Of a stretch of 64,000 bases of DNA, positions 34,729 through 42,997 are shown in pieces. Numbering within the stretch: the first letter of the stretch is position 1; each line of letters opens with the position of its first letter. Below the pieces are notes generated by a model. That model saw only the letters and a list, made by a program, of their open reading frames with translations. It was not told the DNA's origin and ran no database searches. Origin of the DNA: JAUVPY01 sp034412795 (GTDB taxonomy: Bacteria; Chloroflexota; Anaerolineae; 4572-78; NAK82); NCBI GenBank assembly GCA_034412795.1, contig DAOUMD010000175.1:62001-126000 (forward strand), read 5' to 3'. The translations under genes were made by a program, and so were the position numbers.

Positions 34729-35511
34729 TCAGGCTGCCGTGTGTCCACCATCGACGTTCAGCACAATGCCGGTGACCATCGACGATGCCTCTGAAGCCAA
34801 GAAAACGGCCGGACCAACGATCTCACGAACCTCACCGATCCGGCCCAGGGGTATGTTTTCCAGGAAGTAGTCGAGGACCTCCGGTTTGCGCTCGATCAGC
34901 TCAGTAATCAAGGGAGTCATAAACTGAACGGGAGCGATGGCATTAACCCGGATGTTGAATCGTGACCATTCGATAGCCAGGTTACGCGTCAACGCGATGA
35001 CCCCTCCCTTGCTGGCGCAGTAATTCGCATTTCCCGTCTTGAGACCCACCTGCCCGGCAATAGAGGCCATATTGATAATGCTGCCGCCCTCACCCCGCTC
35101 GATCATGTGCTTGCCGACTTCCTGATCGAAAAACCACACTCCCGAGAGATTGATGGCGATTACCCGCTCCCATTGCTCAAACGTCATCTCCTCGGCAGGG
35201 TTGCGATCGCCAATCCCGGCTACGGCAGCCAGAACGTCAATCTTGTCGAATTCTTCCAAGGTTTTGGTTACCGCCGTCTGCACCTGATCCTGCTTTGAAA
35301 CGTCACACTGCACCGCAATCGCCTGCCCGCCAGCGGCGTTGATACCTTCGACCACGGTGTGCGAAGTTTCCAGGTTGAGATCGACCACAGAAACTGCCGC
35401 GCCGAACTGGGCCAACCCCTCTGCGATTCCCCGGCCTAAGCCTTGCCCCCCGCCGGTAACCAATGCGACCTTACCAGACAGATCAAACAAATTCTTCACA
35501 TTCCCAATCAT
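34729..35511 (-). CDS. Short-chain dehydrogenase/reductase
   Basis: About 260 residues, classical SDR. Cofactor loop TGGGQGLGRG near residue 16, NAG-like motif AAVAGIG, and the catalytic Tyr-x3-Lys in NYCASKGG; C-terminal VNVDGGHTA-type end is normal. It likely oxidises a sugar or polyol with NAD(P). ATG 35511 is chosen because GAAGGGGG precedes it; ATG 35538 and TTG 35553 are alternatives, but the latter lies inside the left arm of an inverted repeat (35539-35554). Confidence 0.9.
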   Translation of the reverse strand: MIGNVKNLFDLSGKVALVTGGGQGLGRGIAEGLAQFGAAVSVVDLNLETSHTVVEGINAAGGQAIAVQCDVSKQDQVQTAVTKTLEEFDKIDVLAAVAGIGDRNPAEEMTFEQWERVIAINLSGVWFFDQEVGKHMIERGEGGSIINMASIAGQVGLKTGNANYCASKGGVIALTRNLAIEWSRFNIRVNAIAPVQFMTPLITELIERKPEVLDYFLENIPLGRIGEVREIVGPAVFLASEASSMVTGIVLNVDGGHTAA

Positions 35512-35538
35512 CGGCTGGGTTCCCCCTTCCTGGGCCAT

Positions 35539-35722
35539 CTTAGGCTTTTCCAAGAATTAAATTGCGCAAACGTCCCGCTAAGATACGTTGAAACAAAGCC
35601 AGACAAGCAGCCTGATACTTGGAAAAGCCTAAGCAATGCCCGAAGCCGTTCACATACTGGGTTCACTTGGACTGATGCGAGTTTGTGCTTTGGGCTATTA
35701 TTTTTCTTGGCATTGCCTTAGG
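35539..35722. repeat. Overlapping inverted repeats before the SDR gene
   Basis: CTTAGGCTTTTCCAAG (35539-35554) pairs with CTTGGAAAAGCCTAAG (35618-35633), 16 of 16; then CCTAAGCAATGCC (35628-35640) pairs with GGCATTGCCTTAGG (about 35710-35723). The two hairpins share bases and so are mutually exclusive. The region spans the whole gap between the alcohol dehydrogenase end-side and the SDR start and reaches the stop of the former. Confidence 0.7.
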
Positions 35723-36749
35723 GCTGTAACAAGATCTTCATCACACTATGCGACTTGACCAACTCGAAGCCTTCCTGGTATTTCTCTATCGGGAGCACCT
35801 TGGTGATGAACGGTTTCAGATTAAACCTATCCGACTCGATAAGCTGTGTCATTCGACGCCACGTCTCCCAGGTCCTACCGATGCTTCCGACCAGTCTAAC
35901 CTCGCGCCGCGTCATCTTGAAAAACGGATTAAACGTGACCGGCTGGCCGAAGGTACCGATGGTAACGATGGTTCCCCTGGTCTTCACCATCTCGAAGGCT
36001 TGATCCAACGCAGGCGGGCTACCGGTTGCTTCCAAGACAAAGTCAACCCCCTGCCCATGCGTCATATCCCCGATCTTCTGCACCGCATCTTCTTTGCTGA
36101 CGTCAATCACCGTGCCGCCGCTGATCTCCTTGGCCATAGTCAAGCGTGACTCGACCGTATCGGTCAAGACGACATTCACCCCCTCGGCTACCAGGGCCTG
36201 AGCTGCCATGATCCCGATAGGTCCACAGCCAAGGATCGCTGCCACGTCCCCTGGGTCATGGGATACGTGTTCAACCGCGTGCACCGCGACGCCCAGGTTC
36301 TCCAACAGAGCGACTTCTTCCATATTCAGCTTATCAGGTACCCTGCAAATTACCCTCTCCGGCAGGACCGCGTACTCAGCATACGCACCACGTCGCTTGC
36401 CGTATATCTCTCGATTATCGCATACGTTGGAATGCCCAGACCGACATTGGTAACAGCGCCCACAATGTATGAAGACATCAACCGTAACCCGATCACCCGC
36501 TTTGAAATCCGTCACGCCGCTGCCCACGTCTTCGACGACCGCGGCCACCTCATGGCCCATTACCGTCGGCAGCTCTAGAGTTGAGTCAGTGGCCGCCCAC
36601 TCACCCCAATCATAAACCTTTACCTCACCCACGCATATGCCGCAATATTCGACCTTAAACAATACATCGTCAGGGTTCTTGATTTTGGGTTTCTCTATGT
36701 CCAACAACGATAGGCCCGGCTCAGGCCGCTCTTTCACTAAGGCTTTCAT
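35718..36749 (-). CDS. Zinc-dependent alcohol dehydrogenase (MDR family)
   Basis: About 343 residues. Catalytic zinc ligands Cys in EYCGICVGE and His in VMGHEVA, structural zinc Cys cluster CGRCYQCRSGHSNVC near residue 95, and the NAD-binding loop ILGCGPIGIMAAQ near 170. The overall pattern is that of threonine, sorbitol or threitol dehydrogenase-like enzymes. ATG 36749 sits behind GAGAGGGG; the open frame further upstream is not protein-like. It is the second of two consecutive MDR genes in the catabolic run. Confidence 0.92.
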   Translation of the reverse strand: MKALVKERPEPGLSLLDIEKPKIKNPDDVLFKVEYCGICVGEVKVYDWGEWAATDSTLELPTVMGHEVAAVVEDVGSGVTDFKAGDRVTVDVFIHCGRCYQCRSGHSNVCDNREIYGKRRGAYAEYAVLPERVICRVPDKLNMEEVALLENLGVAVHAVEHVSHDPGDVAAILGCGPIGIMAAQALVAEGVNVVLTDTVESRLTMAKEISGGTVIDVSKEDAVQKIGDMTHGQGVDFVLEATGSPPALDQAFEMVKTRGTIVTIGTFGQPVTFNPFFKMTRREVRLVGSIGRTWETWRRMTQLIESDRFNLKPFITKVLPIEKYQEGFELVKSHSVMKILLQP

Positions 36750-36807
36750 ATGACACCCCTCTCTACAGTGCCGCTCGCGCGACAGAGGAAGCTCTTGAAA
36801 GAGTATT

Positions 36808-37878
36808 TCACCATTCCTTGTGTGGGGTGACCAGTATCTTGATCTGGTCGCGGTCTGCCAGGAGCTTATCGAAACCCTCTCCGACGGCATCCTCAATATA
36901 GACCCGGCTGGTGATCATAGGCTCAACGTTGATCCGCCCATCGGCCAGGTACTGTACAGCCCACTTGAATTCCCGGTCAAAGGAGTGAGAAACCGTACCA
37001 ACGATTTCCTTCTCTTCGCTCACCACGTCCCAGGCAGAGATAGGCACATCGCTGGCGACCACACTATTGAACACGCAACGTCCCCGGCGCATAGTCAGAT
37101 CTACGGCCAGGCGCATAGCATTTACGTTCGCCCCAGCGTCAATGACCACCTCCGAACCTAAGCCATCAGTGATATCCAGGAATTCCTCTTTCCAGCCCTC
37201 CTCATACGAATTCAGTATGTGGGTGGCACCCATCAGCTTGGCGACCTCGGCCCGCTTACCGCCGTGAGCAATGACGATGATCTTGCTGGCGCCGGCCACC
37301 TTGGCAGCCGCAACTCCCATCAGGCCAATCGCCCCCGCTCCGAGGACGGTCACCACGTCGCCGGCCATAACACGTCCCTTACGCACACCACGCACCATTA
37401 CCGCCAGCGGCTCAGCCAGTGCAGCCACGTCATCGGGCATATCGTCCGGGATAGGAATGCAGTTTTCAGCGGGCACGACAAAATACTCCGCCATGCCGCC
37501 GTCATCCATCTGGCCAATCGACACCTGGTTGAGACAGGAGGCATACTCACCCCGCTTGCACCAATAGCACCGGTGGCATGCCCTGACACATTCGGCCGCC
37601 ACTCTTTGGCCAACTTCCACCCCCTCGACGCCAGGGCCTATCTCCGCAATGCGCCCCGAATACTCGTGCCCTATCACTATAGGCGCCATACGCCCCGATT
37701 CGGGGTGTGGCTCACCGATGGGAATAACCGCACCCTGCCTATAATCCTCCATGTCGGTGCCACAGATGCCACACCATGAACTGGCAATCTTTACCTCGCC
37801 CGGACGTAGCGGGCGCGGTTCGGGCCAGTCGGGTTCGTAGCGAATATCATTTACGCCATGAAATACAATAGCTTTCAT
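36808..37878 (-). CDS. Zinc-dependent alcohol dehydrogenase (butanediol dehydrogenase-like)
   Basis: About 356 residues. SSWCGICGTDMEDY with the catalytic Cys, VIGHEYSGRI with His, a structural zinc cluster ACHRCYWCKRGEYASC near 100, and VLGAGAIGLMGV as the NAD loop. The loop between the Cys and the GHE motif, with HPESGRMAPIVIGHE, is the (R,R)-butanediol/acetoin reductase style. Next to genes for an acetoin-dehydrogenase-like E1/E2 this suggests diol or ketose oxidation, which is inference. ATG 37878 follows AAGGAAGTG. Confidence 0.92.
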   Translation of the reverse strand: MKAIVFHGVNDIRYEPDWPEPRPLRPGEVKIASSWCGICGTDMEDYRQGAVIPIGEPHPESGRMAPIVIGHEYSGRIAEIGPGVEGVEVGQRVAAECVRACHRCYWCKRGEYASCLNQVSIGQMDDGGMAEYFVVPAENCIPIPDDMPDDVAALAEPLAVMVRGVRKGRVMAGDVVTVLGAGAIGLMGVAAAKVAGASKIIVIAHGGKRAEVAKLMGATHILNSYEEGWKEEFLDITDGLGSEVVIDAGANVNAMRLAVDLTMRRGRCVFNSVVASDVPISAWDVVSEEKEIVGTVSHSFDREFKWAVQYLADGRINVEPMITSRVYIEDAVGEGFDKLLADRDQIKILVTPHKEW

Positions 37879-37894
37879 ATTCACTTCCTTTCTT

Positions 37895-38794
37895 CTATTC
37901 TTGCGATGTGCGGGCTTCGACCCGGGCCAGATCTTCTATGATGTTGATAACCGCTGAATGATCCAGGTCACCCCTGTCAGAGGCAATCATCGCGTTGAAC
38001 AAAGTATGGGCCACAGCGGTAGCCGGAAGCGGAACATTGAGCTCTTTGGCCGTCTCCATAATGATGTTCAGGTCCTTGTAGTGGAACCTGCTCTTGAATC
38101 CGGGCTCGAACTCACCCTTAATCAGCTTGGGACCGCGCACGTCCATCACCCGGGTTTGCGCATATCCACCGCTCAGGACTTGCAAGATAATCGCCGGATC
38201 AACACCCGCCTTCGCCCCCAGCACAAACGCCTCGGCCATACCCACGAAGTTCAGAGCGACCTGGATCTGGTTGCAGGCCTTCACCGTCTGGCCAGCGCCG
38301 TTGCCCCCACACAAGGTAATGGTCTTGCCCATGACCTCGAATATGGGCTTCACCTCGTCAAACAGGTCTTCCGGGCCACCCACCATGATGGACAAAGTGG
38401 CGTTCAAAGCGCCAGTCTCCCCGCCGCTTACCGGTGCATCCAGGCAGCGGACGCCTTTCGCTCCCAGTGCTTCAGCCACTTTGATGGCGACACCGGGCGC
38501 GATGGTGCTCATATCCACATAAATCAAGCCTTCGCGCGCCGACTCGATAATACCATCCTGGCCAAGTGCGACTTTCTCGACGTCAGGCGAATCGGGCACC
38601 ATCGAGACGACCAGGTCGCTGCGCGCCGCGATGTCCTTACAAGATTCTCCCCTTTCGGCACCCTTTGAAACAACGAAGTCCAGGGCCTCAGGCACGACGT
38701 CGTAGGCGACAAGCTGGTAGCCGGCCTCCAATAGATGAGACGCCATATGCCGTCCCATAATCCCTACACCAATAAAACCGATTCTGGGTTTCAT
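37895..38794 (-). CDS. NAD(P)-dependent beta-hydroxyacid dehydrogenase (GarR/HIBADH type)
   Basis: 299 residues. N-terminal Rossmann motif GFIGVGIMGRHMA at 5-17, the substrate loop LDAPVSGGETGALNATLSIMVGG near 120, and the catalytic Lys in GAGQTVKACNQ near 170. The family includes tartronate semialdehyde reductase (GarR), 3-hydroxyisobutyrate dehydrogenase and relatives; the DAPVSGGxxGA wording and the sugar-acid context favour tartronate semialdehyde reductase but do not prove it. It ends 16 bases before the diol dehydrogenase gene. Confidence 0.9.
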   Translation of the reverse strand: MKPRIGFIGVGIMGRHMASHLLEAGYQLVAYDVVPEALDFVVSKGAERGESCKDIAARSDLVVSMVPDSPDVEKVALGQDGIIESAREGLIYVDMSTIAPGVAIKVAEALGAKGVRCLDAPVSGGETGALNATLSIMVGGPEDLFDEVKPIFEVMGKTITLCGGNGAGQTVKACNQIQVALNFVGMAEAFVLGAKAGVDPAIILQVLSGGYAQTRVMDVRGPKLIKGEFEPGFKSRFHYKDLNIIMETAKELNVPLPATAVAHTLFNAMIASDRGDLDHSAVINIIEDLARVEARTSQE

Positions 38795-38857
38795 GATTTC
38801 CTCCCTCCTCTGGAAAACAAGATTTAAGTCTCACACACTGCCTGATCTGACCCAATA

Positions 38858-38896
38858 GCGAACACCCTGGTTCGCCCCTACTTTTCGAGAAGATAC
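38858..38896. repeat. GTATCTTCTCA-family repeat end overlapping E2 stop codon
   Basis: On the minus strand GTATCTTCTCGAAAAGTAGG (38896-38877) and the following GGCGAACC match the start of the complete element at 47113 (GTATCTTCTCAAAAAGTAGG) with only two or three changes. The E2 gene uses its TAT CTT CTC GAA AAG TAG as last codons and stop. A small GCGAAC/GTTCGC hairpin follows (38858-38875), similar to that at 40092-40111. Confidence 0.7.
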
Positions 38897-40077
38897 GGCG
38901 GACTTTGTATCAGATGTTTGACACGCTGCAAGAACTTGGCTGCCGCAGCACCATCCACCAGGCGGTGGTCGAAGGCCAGCGTCAGCGACATCATAGGCCG
39001 GATCTCGATCTGGTCATTCACCACCACCGGTTTCTTGACGATGGCTCCAACCCCCAAGATGGCACATTCGGGAACGTTAATAATGGGCATGAACTGCTCG
39101 ACTTCCAGGCTACCCAAATTGGTGATGGTAAAGGTGCCACCTTCCAGGTCCGTCAGCGTACTTTTACCTGACAGAGCTCGTTCGGTTAACCCCGCGTACT
39201 CCTCTTGAAGCGCAGTCACCTCTTTTTTGTCAGCCTCGCTCAATACCGGCACCAACAATCCATGTTCCGCATCGACGGCAATCCCAATGTTGATATCATC
39301 GATTTCCAAGATTGTATCGTCATCAACAAGCTGGGCGTTCATGTAAGGGAATTCCCGCAACGCCACAGCCACCAGTTTGGCCAGGAGCACGTTGTAGCTA
39401 ACTTTCGTGCCCTCGGTCCCCAACCGCTCCCGCCAGTCGATCAAGGCGGCCACGTCAGCCTCCAAGGTAAGCCCGACCCGCGCCACCGATCTGGCGCTGT
39501 GGTCCATATGCTCCGCGATTCTGCGGCGCATTCTTGTCATCGGCTTTTTGGATCCCTTTATGACAGGGCCACCTTCGGCCTGCGCGGCTTCATGAGCCGC
39601 CAACACGTCCTCTCTCTTTATACGCCGGCCGCGAGGTGTTATCTTTGTTATGTCAACCCCAAGCTCCTCTGCCAGTTTTTTGGCCGACGGTGAGATGTTG
39701 ACACGTCGAGGTTGTTCGCTCTTTTCTTCTCGCTCCTCGGAAACGGCGGACTGGGCCGTATCGACCTTAACTTTCACGTCAGCTTTCGGCGCTACGTCTT
39801 CGGCAATCGTGTCTGGAATATCCTCCGGCACATCCTCGCCTGGTTCGATGATGACGGCCATCACCACGTTGCACGGGATTGTCTCGCCCTCGTGCTTCAG
39901 GATGCGCGCCAATACACCGCTTGCCGGAGCCTCGACCTCTTGTGTGGCCTTGTCGGTTTCGATGGCCAGGACGACCTGGCCCGCATCAACCCTGGCACCT
40001 TCCTGGACGAGCCACTCCACAATAGTCCCCTCGACCATATTCATGCCAAGCTTGGGCATCGCAAAAAACGTTGCCAT
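38878..40077 (-). CDS. 2-oxo acid dehydrogenase E2 (dihydrolipoamide acyltransferase)
   Basis: 399 residues. N-terminal lipoyl domain with the lipoyl-lysine Lys43 in ETDKATQEV, an acidic/Lys-rich linker, the small E1/E3-binding domain (NISPSAKKLAEELGVDITKI, about 125-165) and the C-terminal catalytic domain ending in FDHRLVDGAAAAKFL with His and Asp of the CAT-like active site. It carries acyl groups between the E1 encoded upstream and CoA. The last five codons and the stop lie in a dispersed repeat end, so the usual C-terminal residues have been replaced by YLLEK. Confidence 0.94.
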   Translation of the reverse strand: MATFFAMPKLGMNMVEGTIVEWLVQEGARVDAGQVVLAIETDKATQEVEAPASGVLARILKHEGETIPCNVVMAVIIEPGEDVPEDIPDTIAEDVAPKADVKVKVDTAQSAVSEEREEKSEQPRRVNISPSAKKLAEELGVDITKITPRGRRIKREDVLAAHEAAQAEGGPVIKGSKKPMTRMRRRIAEHMDHSARSVARVGLTLEADVAALIDWRERLGTEGTKVSYNVLLAKLVAVALREFPYMNAQLVDDDTILEIDDINIGIAVDAEHGLLVPVLSEADKKEVTALQEEYAGLTERALSGKSTLTDLEGGTFTITNLGSLEVEQFMPIINVPECAILGVGAIVKKPVVVNDQIEIRPMMSLTLAFDHRLVDGAAAAKFLQRVKHLIQSPPYLLEK

Positions 40078-40091
40078 AACTGACTCTCCCA

Positions 40092-40115
40092 GGCGAACCT
40101 GCGCGTTCGCCCCTA
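40092..40115. repeat. Small GGCGAAC hairpin at E1-beta stop codon
   Basis: GGCGAAC (40092-40098) pairs with GTTCGCC (40105-40111), and the flanking CCTA supplies the E1-beta stop codon (TAG, minus strand). The same arrangement, GTTCGCCCCTA with the E2 stop codon, is at 38870-38880. Confidence 0.6.
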
Positions 40116-41090
40116 GTCCATCAACTCCAAGATAGCGTCTCTCAACCGCTCCTCGTTGGGGATCACCATCGACTCAAGCGTCCGGTTGTAGGGCATAGGC
40201 ACGTTGCGCCCGGCAACAATCACCGGTCCCTCGTCCAACTCGTCAAATGCCCGCTCCGTAACTTGAGAGACAATTTCGGCACCAATGCCGCTGCGCCGGG
40301 TGGACTCGTGGGTCACCACCAGCCGGTGAGTCTTGGCCACCGATTCAATCACCGTGTCGTAGTCAAATGGGTAGGCAGTGCGCGGATCGATCACCTCACA
40401 TTCGATGCCCATCTGACTCAGCTCCTCAGCAGCCGCCAAGGCCCGGTGCACCATGATTGATACCGCCACGATGGTCACGTCGGAACCCTCGCGCCGGACG
40501 ACCGCCTCGCCAAAGGGGATAGTGTAATCCCCTTCCGCCACCTCGCCCTGGATCTCATAACCTCTTTTGTGTTCAAAGAAGAGCACCGGATCGTTGCTGC
40601 GGATGGCCGTCTTGAGCAGACCTTTGACGTCATAGGGCGTAATGGGCATGACGACTTGCAAGCCCGGGACGTGGCTAAACCAGGATTCAAAAGATTGGGA
40701 GTGCTGAGCCGCCTGACCACCCCCCGCTCCCACCGGGGCTCGAATGACCAACGGCACCTCGATCTTGCCGCCGAACATATACCTGATCTTGGCAATCTGG
40801 TTCACCAACTGGTCCATGCCGATAGTGATCCAGTCCGAAAATAGAATCTCGCCTATCGGACGCAGCCCGGTCGCAGCCGCCCCCAGACAGGCTCCGATAA
40901 TGGCCGCCTCAGAGATGGGGGTGTCCCGCACTCTATCAGGTCCAAATTTCTCGTATAAACCTTTGGTGACTCCGAAAGGATTGCCGCGAATGGCAACGTC
41001 GCATCCCATAATGATGACAGTTTCATCACGCTGCATTTCCTCGTACAGCGCTTCGTTTAACGCTTGCTTGATGGTCATAACCCGGGTCAT
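40113..41090 (-). CDS. 2-oxo acid dehydrogenase E1 component, beta subunit
   Basis: 325 residues. Typical transketolase-like beta subunit: ALNEALYEEMQRDETVIIMGCDVA, then GLRPIGEILFSDWITIGMDQLVNQIAKIRYMFGG, and the RAPVGAGGGQAAQHSQSFESWFSHVPGLQVV stretch with the conserved HSQ. With the alpha subunit it decarboxylates a 2-oxo acid on thiamine diphosphate; pyruvate, acetoin or a branched-chain acid are the usual substrates. Its ATG overlaps the alpha stop (ATGA). It contains no visible defect. Confidence 0.94.
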   Translation of the reverse strand: MTRVMTIKQALNEALYEEMQRDETVIIMGCDVAIRGNPFGVTKGLYEKFGPDRVRDTPISEAAIIGACLGAAATGLRPIGEILFSDWITIGMDQLVNQIAKIRYMFGGKIEVPLVIRAPVGAGGGQAAQHSQSFESWFSHVPGLQVVMPITPYDVKGLLKTAIRSNDPVLFFEHKRGYEIQGEVAEGDYTIPFGEAVVRREGSDVTIVAVSIMVHRALAAAEELSQMGIECEVIDPRTAYPFDYDTVIESVAKTHRLVVTHESTRRSGIGAEIVSQVTERAFDELDEGPVIVAGRNVPMPYNRTLESMVIPNEERLRDAILELMD

Positions 41091-42160
41091 AAGTCTTCAC
41101 CTCGGCTCTGCAAGAATTCGGGAGAGTAAAGCCCTTCGTATAGGGTATCCGGGGATGGCTCTGGGGCCCCTTTCGCATATTCGATCGCTTCCTCAACTGC
41201 CGATTGGGCCTCCTCGTAGATGGCATCTACCCTTTCCTGGCTGGCAGTGCCCGCTTCAACCAGGTAGTCGGCCATTCTGCGAACCGGATCCAGCTCCTCC
41301 CAGGGCTCATTGGTTGCCGAATCCCGATACTGCTCATCGTCGGCCACAAAATGTCCGATATAGCGGTAGAACCTGGCCTCAATCAGGGTTGGGCCCTCTC
41401 CATTTCTTGCCCGAACTGCCGCCTCCTTCACAGCCTTGTATACGGCAAAGGGATTGAAGCCATCCACTGTAACACCGGGGATTCCGTAGCCAATTGCTCG
41501 ATCGGCAACTCTCGGGTTCTTGGCTGCCTGGCTGTAAGGGAAGCTGATGGCCCATTGATTGTTCTCACACAGGAAAATGACCGGCAGGTCCCACGTCGAA
41601 GATAGGTTGATAGACTCGTGCCAGATACCCTGGTTGGTCCCACCGTCTCCGTGGAAACAGACCGTCACAAAATCCTTCTTCAGGACTTTCGCGCTTAACC
41701 CGGCACCGACGGCGATCGGCATACCGCTGCCCACAATACCCGTTGCGCCCAGCATGCCTTCGTCCACCGCCGCGATGTGCATAGAACCACCCTTGCCACG
41801 GCAATAACCGTCGTATTTGCCCATCAATTCGGCCATCATCTTCTTCAGATCGCCGCCCATGGCAATAGTATGTCCGTGCCCACGGTGGGTACTGGTGATG
41901 TAATCACCATCACGCATCGCGGCACACGCCCCAACAGCCACTGCCTCGGCTCCAACGTACGAATGTGCCAGGCCGTAGATGAAGTTTTGCTTCCACAACT
42001 CTTTGACACGAGTATCAAAGACGCGAATTGTGGCCATCTTCCTGTAAATATCCAGTTGATCTTCGACGGAAAGTTCAGGAGGAGGTTGCATAGGAGCCAG
42101 AACTTCTTTCTTGAATTCCTCCAGGGCCGCTTTGGACTCTTCCAAGGTAATAGACGACAT
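41087..42160 (-). CDS. 2-oxo acid dehydrogenase E1 component, alpha subunit
   Basis: About 357 residues. Thiamine diphosphate motif GDGGTNQGIWHESINLSSTWDLPVIFLCENN is intact, as are HRGHGHTIAMGGD and CRGKGGSMHIA, whose wording is closest to acetoin dehydrogenase AcoA and pyruvate dehydrogenase alpha. ATG 42160 is chosen over the open-frame start at 42169. Neither an E3 gene nor an acetoin regulator is present in the window, so the complex must share E3 from elsewhere. Confidence 0.93.
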   Translation of the reverse strand: MSSITLEESKAALEEFKKEVLAPMQPPPELSVEDQLDIYRKMATIRVFDTRVKELWKQNFIYGLAHSYVGAEAVAVGACAAMRDGDYITSTHRGHGHTIAMGGDLKKMMAELMGKYDGYCRGKGGSMHIAAVDEGMLGATGIVGSGMPIAVGAGLSAKVLKKDFVTVCFHGDGGTNQGIWHESINLSSTWDLPVIFLCENNQWAISFPYSQAAKNPRVADRAIGYGIPGVTVDGFNPFAVYKAVKEAAVRARNGEGPTLIEARFYRYIGHFVADDEQYRDSATNEPWEELDPVRRMADYLVEAGTASQERVDAIYEEAQSAVEEAIEYAKGAPEPSPDTLYEGLYSPEFLQSRGEDL

Positions 42161-42225
42161 CCTTACCATAAGAACTTGCCTCCGTACAAGATTGGGTGTG
42201 ATTTTGTAACTACTCAGCCGCCCCC

Positions 42226-42984
42226 CTACAGTTCGAGCTCTTCTCCTGGTTTCATAACTGAAATCTTCGGGCTATAACCACCCGACGCGGCTGCTTCTTT
42301 GGCGAGTTTTAGGAATTTCTTCACGTCCTCGGTCTCCGGGTCGGCGTAATGACTGGCGATGACGTGATCTAGCCCCAACCACTGGCTGGCTAAGAGTGTC
42401 TCATACACGGTAAGCTCGCCACAGCGATAACACTCCATGTGAGGTAAAGAGCCCTCCGGTAGGGTGACGTGCATAAGGCCCACCGTCGGCTTGTAGAGTT
42501 CGCCCCACAACTTCATATCATAAGTGATGGCGGTATCGCCGGGGTGATAGATGCGCACGTCGGGCGCAGCTTCGACGATGAAACCCATTGCCGGCCCTGA
42601 TAGCAACTCGCCATCCGGCGTAACCCCAAAGGACCAATGATGGCTCTCAATCGGTCGCACACGCACCCCAACAACCTCCATCTCCATGCCCCAGATGGTC
42701 ACGCGCATCAGGTCTGGATCGATACCGTGTATGGTGGTTAAGGCGTGGACCACATCTTTGGCACATATCACCGGGCAATTGTCCCGGCGGATGATCTCGG
42801 GCGCATCGCCCAGGTGATCGTAGGCATTGTGCGTAATCAGCAGCAAATCAACCTTATCCAGGTCCTTTGCTTTGATTGGGGAAACCGGGTTGTCGTTCAA
42901 GTAGGGATCAATGATGATGTTTGTCCCGTCACCGCTCGTTATTTTGTAGGCGGCGAAACCGAAGAATTGGATTTTGACTGTCAT
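42226..42984 (-). CDS. MBL-fold hydrolase-like protein (UlaG/UPF0173-like) with altered metal site
   Basis: 252 residues with the metallo-beta-lactamase order FFGFAAYKI, IDPYLND, LLLITHNAYDHLGD, IESHHWSFG, IYHPGDT, VIASHY. The family metal motif HxHxDH is here H-N-A-Y-D-H: the second His is replaced by Ala, while the Asp-His pair and later His and Asp ligands remain. Related proteins include the lactonase UlaG for ascorbate-6-phosphate. It may be a lactonase with one metal or an inactive binder. It lies directly behind the LacI gene as the first catabolic gene. Confidence 0.85.
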   Translation of the reverse strand: MTVKIQFFGFAAYKITSGDGTNIIIDPYLNDNPVSPIKAKDLDKVDLLLITHNAYDHLGDAPEIIRRDNCPVICAKDVVHALTTIHGIDPDLMRVTIWGMEMEVVGVRVRPIESHHWSFGVTPDGELLSGPAMGFIVEAAPDVRIYHPGDTAITYDMKLWGELYKPTVGLMHVTLPEGSLPHMECYRCGELTVYETLLASQWLGLDHVIASHYADPETEDVKKFLKLAKEAAASGGYSPKISVMKPGEELEL

Positions 42985-42997
42985 TGTAACCTCCCTT

